Assembly (NCBI GenBank): GCA_022361315.1
Contig: JAKSBB010000011.1
Span: 1 to 5,834, forward strand
Direction: 5' to 3'
DNA from: Desulfobacterales bacterium
Lineage (GTDB): Bacteria > Desulfobacterota > Desulfobacteria > Desulfobacterales > Desulfobacteraceae
DNA length: 5,834 bases
Shown: piece after piece, positions 1-5,834 of the stretch
How positions within the stretch are numbered: position 1 is the first letter of the stretch
Layout: every line of letters starts with the position of its first letter
Translations under genes and position numbers: made by a program
The notes under the pieces: model-generated
Databases searched by the model: none
What the model saw: only the letters and a program-made list of their open reading frames with translations
Told to the model about the DNA's origin: nothing

Positions 1-1785
1 CCGGAACTCTTCTCCTTCTATCCGGTGAAATCCGAGACCGCGGGGGGCATTGGGGGGCGGCTGGCGGCCGAAACCCTGATCCGTTTTCTTCTGACCCAGG
101 CCCTGGTGGCCTATGCCGGTGAAAAATTCGCACTTCGGGAGAACGGTCAGACCGTCAAGGTCTTCTTTTCGGCGACGCCGCCAAACGATACCAAACGGCT
201 CAACGATGTGATTTCGGATGCGTTTTACCGGGAATTGTTCATGAGCCCCTGCCTGTCCGGCTGGGACAAGGGTGAAGACAAAAAGATCTATATGAGCATC
301 TGTCACAAGGTGCTGTCCAGAAGCCAGCTCAATGCCGTGACAAAGATTAAGGAAGCCGGCATTATCAATTCCAACCTGGTGGTGTTGCCAAATACCTCTA
401 ACGTCAGCCTGGCCAACAACGGCACCCATGTGAGCATGGGCAGCCTGAAGCTGTCCGGTCTCATGGCAGAAGGGGGGGCGGGGCTCACCCCGGTGGATGA
501 AAAGTTCACCGGGGATCTGTGCATCAAGATCTGGGAGCACTTCCTGCCGCTTTTTGCCACCACCTACAGTGCCGCACCTCACCGCCTGGAATTTGATGAG
601 TTCCATCCCGAGCGGGTACTGGGATTTCTGCCCCATGAACTGACGAACACCCACCTGCGGATGATATGGCGGCGGTGGAAAAAGAAGGCCGATTTGAAGA
701 TTATGGGTCAGGCTCTGACCCCCTTCGGACCGGTGTGGCTGGACCGGCTTATTTCAAATGCCTTTCAACTCAAAGGGGATTTTATTCCGGACGGCCGGCT
801 TATCGATTATTTCACCTCGGTGATGTCTACCTTTGAAAGTCCCGCTCTGGACGGCCGCCCGGACAGCGAAGAACGCCTGAGAAAAGACCTGACGGAAATG
901 GGGGTGTTTGACGAGCGCATGCCCCTGTATCAACTGGTACGGTTACGGAAATTTCATGAGATTGGGTATTCCGGGTTCGAGCACCGGTATTTCTCCGTCT
1001 TTGAAAATATACCCGGGGATATGGGCGGGGCCGCTGATCTGCAACTGCTGATCACAGCTTTGGCACAAAAGTATATTTTTTCCAAAGCTGTGGACCACGG
1101 TATGATTCCCGATTCTCCAGCCATAGAGAGCGAGCGGCGGCAGGTCTTCTTCTGCACGGCCATTGGGGTCCCCACCTTCTATGTGAGTTCCAAAACCCGG
1201 AACCGTTTCCTTATGAAGATTCTGGAAACCGCCAAAAAGACACGGTTCAGCCGCAGGTATCCGGGGTTCACCCGGGTACTGGTCAGGGAATACCAACGGG
1301 CACTCATCGCGATGATCCGGAGGGACGGCAGCGATCTGGTGGAGGCCTTTAAGATGGGACCGGTGCTGGATGACCTTGAAAAACGGATCAACCGGCCGGA
1401 GATGAATGCCGCCTGGGGGCGTTTGAGTTCCGGCATCCTGGGGGATGAGAACGGTAAACCCATGGGCATGAGGGGCAGGGAGTTTAATACCCGGGCAGAA
1501 GCATATTACGTCAAAAACCTGAGGCAGTCCCACGTCAGCCAGGGGTTTGACCAGCTTGAAAAATCCTTTGAAAAAATGGACCTCTGGGCCAGGTACAGGG
1601 ATGCCGCCTACGGGAATGCCATCAACCAGATCCTGGGCAAGGAGGATATGTTCAAATTTCTAAAGCGCATGCGCCAGGATTTCGTGGATGAAACATATGA
1701 TGCAGACCGTCTGAAAAAGCTGATCTATCTGATTATCCTGGTGGTTCAAAGGGACATGCAGACCTGGGATGAGAATATAAAATAA
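1..1785 (+). CDS. Large soluble protein of unrecognised family, 5'-truncated by window edge
   Basis: The reading frame is open from base 1 to the TAA at 1783-1785, giving at least 594 residues. The true start lies upstream: the first possible start in the window (GTG at 25) has no convincing ribosome binding site and sits inside continuous coding sequence. I do not recognise the family. The protein looks cytosolic: mixed alpha/beta near the left end, then long charged, Arg/Lys-rich helical stretches, with no signal peptide or convincing membrane span (one short hydrophobic helix, LIYLIILVV, near the C-terminus at about 1720-1746). Notable conserved-looking stretches are the Gly-rich segment GGIGGR (about 43-60), an Asn/Ser/Gly-rich segment around LPNTSN and NNGTH (about 382-429), and FENIPGDMGGAADL (about 999-1040). 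It is the first visible gene of an operon with a phosphatidylserine decarboxylase and an Lgt-like protein, so a role in lipid or lipid-linked substrate chemistry is an inference from context only. It ends exactly where the decarboxylase begins, in the same frame. Confidence 0.85.
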   Translation, partial: PELFSFYPVKSETAGGIGGRLAAETLIRFLLTQALVAYAGEKFALRENGQTVKVFFSATPPNDTKRLNDVISDAFYRELFMSPCLSGWDKGEDKKIYMSICHKVLSRSQLNAVTKIKEAGIINSNLVVLPNTSNVSLANNGTHVSMGSLKLSGLMAEGGAGLTPVDEKFTGDLCIKIWEHFLPLFATTYSAAPHRLEFDEFHPERVLGFLPHELTNTHLRMIWRRWKKKADLKIMGQALTPFGPVWLDRLISNAFQLKGDFIPDGRLIDYFTSVMSTFESPALDGRPDSEERLRKDLTEMGVFDERMPLYQLVRLRKFHEIGYSGFEHRYFSVFENIPGDMGGAADLQLLITALAQKYIFSKAVDHGMIPDSPAIESERRQVFFCTAIGVPTFYVSSKTRNRFLMKILETAKKTRFSRRYPGFTRVLVREYQRALIAMIRRDGSDLVEAFKMGPVLDDLEKRINRPEMNAAWGRLSSGILGDENGKPMGMRGREFNTRAEAYYVKNLRQSHVSQGFDQLEKSFEKMDLWARYRDAAYGNAINQILGKEDMFKFLKRMRQDFVDETYDADRLKKLIYLIILVVQRDMQTWDENIK

Positions 1786-2796
1786 ATGAAACATCAGTAT
1801 ATAGCGCGTGACACAGGTGAGGTCCGCACCGAAACCCTGGTGGGAGATCCGGTGGTCAATGCCATCTACGCCTCGGTCAGGGAAAATGCCTCGGTGGTAT
1901 TTAATCTCCTTGTGTCCCGGCAGATGTCCGCCCTGTTAGGGGCGGTCTCCTATGATTTCCCCTTTCGTCGGCCGCCTGTAAATCAGGATGCCTTCATGGC
2001 TTCCCACGGTATCGACCTGTCCGAAATGGACGGTGATCCGGCTGCCCTGGATTCCTACCGGAAGGTATTCGAGCGCCATATCCGGTATTGGGACCTGCGT
2101 CCCATGCCCGGGGATGAGGGCGCCGTGGTATCACCGGCGGATTCCCGGGTGTTGATGGGATCCTTTGCCAGAGAAAAGGCCCTATTCATCAAAGATAAAT
2201 TTTTTGGTTTTTCCGAGTTGGTGGGGCCGGATAAATCCGCCTGGCGCCGGGCATTTGAAGACGGGGATTATGCCGTCTGCCGGCTGACCCCGGATAAATA
2301 TCACTTCAACCACACCCCGGTGGCCGGCCGTGTTGAAGATATCTATGAAATCGACGGGTGCTACCACTCCTGCAACCCCGGGGCGGTGGTCCGGGAGGTG
2401 ACCCCATATTCAAAAAACAGGCGGGTGGTTACGGTAATGAATACCGATGTTCCCGGGGGGACCGGTATCGGTCTGGTGGCCATGGTGGAAGTGGTGGCCA
2501 TGATGATTGGCAGAATCGTTCAATGTTACAGCCGGGACCGCTATCATGATCCAGCAGATGTGGCTCCCGGTATGTTCCTGCATAAGGGGTGCCCCAAAAG
2601 TCTGTTCAGGCCGGGCAGTTCCACCACCATCCTGATTTTTCAAAAGGATAGGATACAATTTTCAGAAGATCTTCTGGATAATTTAAACCGTAAAGATGCG
2701 GTCAGCAGGTTTTCAGCCGGATTTGGCCGCCCCCTGGTGGAAACAGACCTCCGGGTCAGATCCGAGATTGCCCGGCGGGCGGACAGCAGACCCTAA
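1786..2796 (+). CDS. psd: Phosphatidylserine decarboxylase family protein (pyruvoyl-dependent)
   Basis: Of 336 residues, about the length of bacterial phosphatidylserine decarboxylases of the long type. The family removes CO2 from phosphatidylserine to make phosphatidylethanolamine, using a pyruvoyl group formed by self-cleavage. All key elements are visible: the catalytic Asp in SPAD (D119), the histidine motif DKYHFNH (H173 and H176), the PGGTGIG plus VAMVEVVAMMIG core (about 223-242), and the cleavage motif PGSS (G277-S278, bases 2614-2619). Cleavage would give a beta chain of 277 residues and a 59-residue alpha chain starting with the pyruvoyl from S278. The motif is GSS rather than the LGST of the E. 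coli enzyme, and the usual ADG after the catalytic Asp reads ADS. No clear membrane span is seen, so it is probably a peripheral inner-membrane enzyme. The ATG follows the previous stop with no strong Shine-Dalgarno sequence, which suggests translational coupling. Some family members act on other substrates such as free amino acids, so substrate is inferred; no phosphatidylserine synthase gene is visible here. Confidence 0.92.
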   Translation: MKHQYIARDTGEVRTETLVGDPVVNAIYASVRENASVVFNLLVSRQMSALLGAVSYDFPFRRPPVNQDAFMASHGIDLSEMDGDPAALDSYRKVFERHIRYWDLRPMPGDEGAVVSPADSRVLMGSFAREKALFIKDKFFGFSELVGPDKSAWRRAFEDGDYAVCRLTPDKYHFNHTPVAGRVEDIYEIDGCYHSCNPGAVVREVTPYSKNRRVVTVMNTDVPGGTGIGLVAMVEVVAMMIGRIVQCYSRDRYHDPADVAPGMFLHKGCPKSLFRPGSSTTILIFQKDRIQFSEDLLDNLNRKDAVSRFSAGFGRPLVETDLRVRSEIARRADSRP

Positions 2797-2820
2797 CATC
2801 TCTGATAAAGGAAAATACCC

Positions 2821-3873
2821 ATGAGCCTACCTGTATTTATCATCATCCTGGCAACCATCATTTTTACAGTCCTGGGATGGGGATTTGTAACCCTGCCCAA
2901 AGAACGCTGGCAGATGGTGGCAGCCCTGCCCATGAAAAAATGCGGCCAAGGGGAATGGAAAGGATTGAATCTGACCTGGTACGGTCTGCTCTCCGCCAAC
3001 GCCTATACCTTCGGGGTGGCCATCGCCATCGTCCTTGCGGCGTCCGCCCAGGTGCCCATCCCGGCCCTTGTGCTGATTACCATACTGCTGCTGGGAATCA
3101 CCATCCCGGCCTCAAAGATTATTGCCGGTATCGTTGAAAAGAAGAACGGCACCCTGACCGTTGGGGGGGCGGTCTTTGCCGGGGCTGTAGCCGCTCCCTG
3201 GCTCATTGCATTGGTTAACCAGACCCTGGGGGATACTTATGGATTTTATGTGCCTGTGGCCGTCATGATGGCCTGTGTCAGCATCGCCTATACCATTGGG
3301 GAATCCCTGGGCCGCCTGGCCTGTCTTAGCTTTGGCTGCTGCTATGGAAAACCCTTGTCCCAGTGCTCACCCCGGACCCGGAAGATTTTTTCCCGGTTTA
3401 ACGTGGTGTTCACAGGGAAGACAAAGAAGGTGGCCTATGCCTCCGGTCTGGACGGGGAAAAAATGATTCCCATCCAGATGATCACAGCGGTGATTTATGC
3501 GGTTTCCGGTCTGGTTGGTGTCTGGCTGTTTCTGGAGGGCATGGCCGGGCTGGCCCTGATCGAAACCATGCTGGTCACCCAGGTCTGGCGGGTGGTTTCC
3601 GAGTTTTACCGGGCCGACTACCGGGGGGACAGGACGTTTTCCATGTACCAGATTATGGCCCTGGTGGCCATTGCCTATATCGCCCTGATGCTGGTCATCT
3701 TCCCGGAAACCCGGACAGCAGCCATTTCGCTGGACAAAGGTCTTGGCGCCCTGTGGTCTGCAGGGATGATTCTTTTCCTTCAAGGGGTCTGGGTATTATC
3801 CTTTCTCCATGCAGGCAGAAGTTCCGTCACCGATTCCAAAATTGCCTTCCAGGTGGTGGAGGAAAACATCTAA
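2821..3873 (+). CDS. Divergent Lgt-fold (prolipoprotein diacylglyceryl transferase-like) membrane protein
   Basis: A 350-residue integral membrane protein with roughly eight hydrophobic segments (about 4-22, 55-75, 79-96, 113-133, 143-160, 219-238, 275-295, 308-328). Lgt moves diacylglycerol from phosphatidylglycerol to the lipobox Cys of prolipoproteins. Lgt-like landmarks appear in order: TWYGLL (52-57) like the RWYGLL of Lgt; TVGGAVFAG (113-121) where Lgt has its HGG loop; GESLGR..C..GCCYGKP (160-178), matching the GR..CF..GCCYG signature with R165; IPIQM (216-220) in place of HP(T/S)QLYE; and R257/E261/R264 plus Q277, matching the C-terminal R...E..R and Q positions. The HGG histidine (H103 in E. 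coli) is a Val (V114), and the His and Glu of HPTQLYE are absent. Ordinary Lgt activity is therefore doubtful; it may act on another acceptor or be a paralog. Start: ATG with AAAGGA at 2807-2812, 8 nt upstream. It lies 24 bp after the decarboxylase, pointing to shared lipid metabolism. Confidence 0.72.
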   Translation: MSLPVFIIILATIIFTVLGWGFVTLPKERWQMVAALPMKKCGQGEWKGLNLTWYGLLSANAYTFGVAIAIVLAASAQVPIPALVLITILLLGITIPASKIIAGIVEKKNGTLTVGGAVFAGAVAAPWLIALVNQTLGDTYGFYVPVAVMMACVSIAYTIGESLGRLACLSFGCCYGKPLSQCSPRTRKIFSRFNVVFTGKTKKVAYASGLDGEKMIPIQMITAVIYAVSGLVGVWLFLEGMAGLALIETMLVTQVWRVVSEFYRADYRGDRTFSMYQIMALVAIAYIALMLVIFPETRTAAISLDKGLGALWSAGMILFLQGVWVLSFLHAGRSSVTDSKIAFQVVEENI

Positions 3874-4323
3874 GTGTCCCTGACAATCCGGAAGTCCCAT
3901 GAACTCGGCGGTGTCTGCTTCTTATGGGGGTACGATATCCTCAAGTACTGGGTGTTCGGGGATCTGATGCGCAGCAAGGGCATTGATCCCCTGATTTTTC
4001 TCTATTTTGACATGGTCACCGTGCCGCCCTTCATCATCGGTCTTGCCCGGCTGGTTAACGCCCTGGCCGGCCAGATTCTGGCATGGCCAAGGGTGCTCGG
4101 CTGGGGCATGATCGTTATCATCAATACCCTGTTGCCCTATGTTTATGCTGCCTTGGCCGGAGAATCCCGGTTTGACACCACAGCCTGGGTGATCTTCTGG
4201 TGTCTGGTGCTGTTGGTTTTGGCAAATCTTTTCCGCACCGTCAGATGCCAGGTGGCCAGGCTCCAATTGGATAGACAACGGGCCTGTCACAGGGAATCTT
4301 CTACCTGTCCGGGGCATGAATGA
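3874..4323 (+). CDS. Small multi-pass membrane protein, function unknown
   Basis: A protein of 149 residues that I do not recognise. It has a short N-terminal region with LWGYDILKYWVFGDLM (17-32), then about three hydrophobic spans (roughly 38-58, 75-95 and 103-122) and a basic, Cys/Arg-rich C-terminal tail (RTVRCQVARLQLDRQRACHR, 121-140) probably on the cytosolic side. The start is a GTG that directly follows the stop of the Lgt-like gene. A GGAGG at 3858-3862, 11 nt upstream and inside the end of that gene, is the likely ribosome binding site. No ATG lies in this frame near the N-terminus, which supports the GTG start. Exact abutment suggests that it is made together with the Lgt-like protein and may be its membrane partner; this is inferred from context. 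An antisense frame over the same stretch is Gln/His/Pro-rich and looks like a shadow, whereas the forward frame gives a sensible hydrophobicity pattern. Confidence 0.75.
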   Translation: MSLTIRKSHELGGVCFLWGYDILKYWVFGDLMRSKGIDPLIFLYFDMVTVPPFIIGLARLVNALAGQILAWPRVLGWGMIVIINTLLPYVYAALAGESRFDTTAWVIFWCLVLLVLANLFRTVRCQVARLQLDRQRACHRESSTCPGHE

Positions 4324-4329
4324 GGTGGC

Positions 4330-5460
4330 TTAAATCCCCAGGGGCAGCCGTATATGGAAACGGGTGCCGTCGGGTTCTTCGCTTGCAAACCCTACATTTC
4401 CCCCAAGATAGGTTTCTCCCAGAAGTTTGATACTGTAAGTCCCCAAGCCCCTGCCTTTTCCTTTGGTGGAAAAAGACCGCTGAAAAATCTGCATCCGGGC
4501 TTCTTCGGACATGACACAAGGGTTCTGGACCCAGAATTCGATCTCATTGTCCTGTACATCTGCCCCCATGGTGATGATGGCGTCGGGGGATTCAGCCTCC
4601 AGGGCGTTTTTCACCATATTGCCGATGATCCGTGTCAAAAGCCTGGGGTCACTGAGGAAATCCGTGGATGCAGCCCCCGGCTGTATAAATATACTTTTTC
4701 CATCGGCAATGGGGTGTTTTTTATAGGTGGCCATGACCTGATTCAACAGATCTGCTGCGTTAAGATGATGCGTATCCAGGTGGAGCCTGCCTTGCTCCGC
4801 TGCCAGGATATCACGCTGGGCGTGTATTTCTTCCACCAGGGTAATGGTTGAGGCCTCGGCCAGATTGAGAAATTCGTCAAGTTCTTCAGGGGTGGCCTCC
4901 TGCATCAGTTCAACCAGGCCCTGAATACCGCCGGCCGTGTTGAGAATATCGTGGAAAAAGATCCGTTCCATGACGGTGCGGCGTTTTTCCGCAGAAATAT
5001 CCTGAACGATGAGCAGGGTAAAGTGGCGGTCAAAAAGGGAAAGGGTCTTGGCCCTTACACTGAAATCAAAAGCCTGGCTCTGGGCGCCGGCCACCAGCCG
5101 GCACTCCTTTGTCTGGACCTCTCCCGGTGTGTCCTGGCTGTTGAGAATGGCATTCACCGCGCCGCAGTATTTGCAGTGTTTGCTGGTGCCGCAGCCCCCG
5201 TCTTCAATTTCCTTGGCGTGAACGCAGTTCAGCGCTTCCCCCGGGCGTTTGCCAAGGATAGGGTCCGGGCCGGAAAGGGAGAGGAGGGTGAGCAGGGTCG
5301 GGTTGCAGTAGACGATCTGCCGGTAGATGTTCAGGATCACAAAGGCATCCGGTATGATCTCGGTGAGTTCCCGGACCAGATCCAGTGTCCGGATATCGTT
5401 GATATCCGCCTGGAGCTGATCATCTGTGGCCCTTTCCGGAGCAGCATAATCGGTTTTCAT
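4330..5460 (-). CDS. Cytosolic PAS-domain sensor histidine kinase with cysteine-rich PAS motif
   Basis: Read leftward from ATG at 5460, this gives 376 residues. It would phosphorylate itself on a His and pass the phosphate to a response regulator not present in this window. Domains in order: a short N-terminal helix; a PAS domain (about 27-160) starting IIPDAFVILN and ending TLLIVQDIS; a dimerisation helix pair with the phospho-acceptor motif FFHDILN (H170, bases 4951-4953); and a C-terminal HATPase (about 240-376) with N-box NMVKNALEA (N285) and glycine-rich lid FSTKGKGRGLGTY (330-342). The usual DxGxG box is replaced by WVQNPCVMSEE, a form I have seen in related kinases. The PAS domain contains C79-x10-C90-x5-C96-x2-C99 (bases 5164-5226), suggesting a metal, Fe-S or redox-sensing site. 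There are no membrane spans, so the signal is intracellular. The frame stays open to a TTG at 5523, but only the ATG at 5460 has a good ribosome binding site. It converges on the lipid operon with a 6-bp gap. Confidence 0.9.
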   Translation of the reverse strand: MKTDYAAPERATDDQLQADINDIRTLDLVRELTEIIPDAFVILNIYRQIVYCNPTLLTLLSLSGPDPILGKRPGEALNCVHAKEIEDGGCGTSKHCKYCGAVNAILNSQDTPGEVQTKECRLVAGAQSQAFDFSVRAKTLSLFDRHFTLLIVQDISAEKRRTVMERIFFHDILNTAGGIQGLVELMQEATPEELDEFLNLAEASTITLVEEIHAQRDILAAEQGRLHLDTHHLNAADLLNQVMATYKKHPIADGKSIFIQPGAASTDFLSDPRLLTRIIGNMVKNALEAESPDAIITMGADVQDNEIEFWVQNPCVMSEEARMQIFQRSFSTKGKGRGLGTYSIKLLGETYLGGNVGFASEEPDGTRFHIRLPLGI

Positions 5461-5468
5461 ATCGTCGT

Positions 5469-5475
5469 CCTCTCT
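5469..5475 (-). promoter_or_regulatory. Ribosome binding site deciding the kinase start
   Basis: On the minus strand the sequence AGAGAGG lies 8 nt upstream of the ATG at 5460. The two alternative in-frame starts further upstream (ATG at 5490, TTG at 5523) have no purine-rich motif at the right distance, so the shorter 376-residue product is preferred. Confidence 0.6.
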
Positions 5476-5535
5476 CTGTTGTTCGGGCATCTTCGCAGTT
5501 GTTGTGCGGTACTCACAAACCAACTAAATTTGGGG

Positions 5536-5545
5536 GGATATATCC
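5536..5545. repeat. 10-bp perfect palindrome just downstream of the kinase promoter
   Basis: GGATATATCC is a perfect inverted repeat placed roughly 7 to 16 nt after the predicted kinase transcription start. That position would suit an operator, but the element is short and could be chance. Confidence 0.25.
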
Positions 5546-5549
5546 AACG

Positions 5550-5574
5550 GTATAGGCCAGTATAGCACAGGTAT
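5550..5574. repeat. Phased GTATA direct repeats over the kinase -10 region
   Basis: GTATAG occurs at 5550-5555 and 5560-5565, exactly 10 bp apart, and a partial copy (GTAT) follows at 5571-5574. The repeats overlap the predicted -10 element (TATACT on the minus strand). The helical phasing could mark a regulator site or simply alternative -10 hexamers. Confidence 0.3.
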
Positions 5575-5587
5575 CCGCTGTTTTAAA
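5559..5587 (-). promoter_or_regulatory. Predicted sigma70-type promoter for the histidine kinase
   Basis: On the minus strand, TTTAAA (5582-5587) and TATACT (5559-5564) are separated by 17 nt, matching the -35 consensus at 4 of 6 bases and the -10 consensus at 5 of 6. Transcription would start near 5552, giving a leader of about 90 nt before the ATG at 5460. Found by eye, so the call is tentative. Confidence 0.4.
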
Positions 5588-5614
5588 AGACGGCAGGCCT
5601 GTAAAAGGGACACC

Positions 5615-5643
5615 TTGATTTTCACCGGGGACAGGGGTAGGAT
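5615..5643 (+). promoter_or_regulatory. Predicted sigma70-type promoter for the gene at 5697
   Basis: TTGATT (5615-5620) and TAGGAT (5638-5643) are 17 nt apart, each matching the consensus at 4 of 6 bases. Transcription would begin near 5650, leaving a leader of about 47 nt. The rest of the 236-bp divergent region (5461-5696) holds the kinase leader and promoter; I see no further gene in it. Confidence 0.35.
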
Positions 5644-5696
5644 GCTGGCTGCTAGGCATCTAACGGATCAGGAATTCAACAGAAGGAAGACCGATT

Positions 5697-5834
5697 ATGA
5701 CAGACGCATCTCCGGTATTTGAGCGGCACTACGAAGATTACCTGAAGCAACTGAAAACACTGGATCTTGCCGCCGTAGGGCAGGAACTGGGGGGAGAGGT
5801 GGCGGATGCGCAAGACGGTGTCCGGGTGACCTTC
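5697..5834 (+). CDS. Start of a probable DUF3786-domain protein, cut by window edge
   Basis: Only the first 46 codons are present and the frame stays open to the last base. The ATG has a clear ribosome binding site (AGAAGGAAGA at 5681-5690, with AGGA 9 nt upstream). The N-terminus contains ERHYEDYLKQLKTLDL followed by GQELGGEV, and then DGVRVTF. This resembles the opening of DUF3786 proteins, found mainly in anaerobic bacteria and archaea and of unknown function, where a Y..YL.QL...D helix is followed by a LGG.V turn. The match is from memory over a short stretch, so the family is tentative while the gene itself is well supported. It is transcribed divergently from the histidine kinase and may share regulation through the intergenic region. 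Confidence 0.6.
   Translation, partial: MTDASPVFERHYEDYLKQLKTLDLAAVGQELGGEVADAQDGVRVTF

Noticed and set aside
943..1533. Long antisense open frame (196 codons) opposite the first gene
   Set aside because: It lies wholly inside the well-supported forward gene, is Pro/His/Gly-rich with no domain pattern, and fits a GC-driven shadow.
2475..2502. Direct repeat GGTGGCCATG twice, 18 bp apart
   Set aside because: It encodes the repeated VAM residues of the conserved decarboxylase core, so it is explained by coding sequence.
3922..4317. Antisense frame of 131 codons opposite the small membrane protein
   Set aside because: Gln/His/Pro-rich composition is typical of the reverse complement of a hydrophobic gene; the forward frame has a sensible start, ribosome binding site and membrane spans.
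4280..4345. Possible terminator between the converging genes
   Set aside because: Only a 4-bp stem (CCTG-tca-CAGG) is seen, with no T-run on either strand; the genes are just 6 bp apart and no intrinsic terminator can be supported.
5461..5523. N-terminal extension of the kinase to TTG at 5523 or ATG at 5490
   Set aside because: Neither start has a ribosome binding site, whereas the ATG at 5460 does.
4951..5565. Forward open frame of 204 codons opposite the kinase
   Set aside because: It is antisense to the PAS and phospho-acceptor region, where the leftward frame has clear domain motifs; it has no recognisable features of its own.
5641..5660. Inverted repeat GATGC...GCATC upstream of the gene at 5697
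   Set aside because: A 5-bp stem with a 10-nt loop and no T-run is too weak to call a terminator or riboswitch.

Overview
This window looks like chromosomal DNA from an anaerobic member of the Desulfobacterota, most likely a sulfate reducer of the Desulfobacterales type. That is inferred from moderately high GC, a soluble PAS histidine kinase with a CGTS-type cysteine motif, and a probable DUF3786 gene at the right edge. No rRNA, tRNA, insertion sequence, phage gene or CRISPR array is visible, so the taxonomy rests on protein style alone.

The left three quarters (1-4323) is one compact rightward operon of four genes. They are a large soluble protein of unrecognised family (cut by the left edge), a pyruvoyl-dependent phosphatidylserine decarboxylase family enzyme, a divergent integral membrane protein of the prolipoprotein diacylglyceryl transferase (Lgt) fold, and a small multi-pass membrane protein. 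Genes 1/2 and 3/4 abut exactly (stop codon followed directly by start codon) and genes 2/3 are 24 bp apart, so all four are probably co-transcribed and partly translationally coupled. A phospholipid head-group enzyme beside an Lgt-fold protein points to membrane lipid or lipid-anchor chemistry. The exact reaction is not given by the sequence, and the Lgt-like protein lacks residues that catalytic Lgt enzymes need. This is the most interesting part of the window.

The right part holds a leftward gene (4330-5460) for a cytosolic PAS-histidine kinase that converges on the operon with a gap of only 6 bp. Its PAS domain carries four closely spaced cysteines, suggesting metal, Fe-S or redox sensing. 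No response regulator is present in the window. A divergent intergenic region (5461-5696) carries a plausible promoter in each direction. After it, a rightward gene begins at 5697 and runs off the right edge; it resembles the start of DUF3786 proteins.
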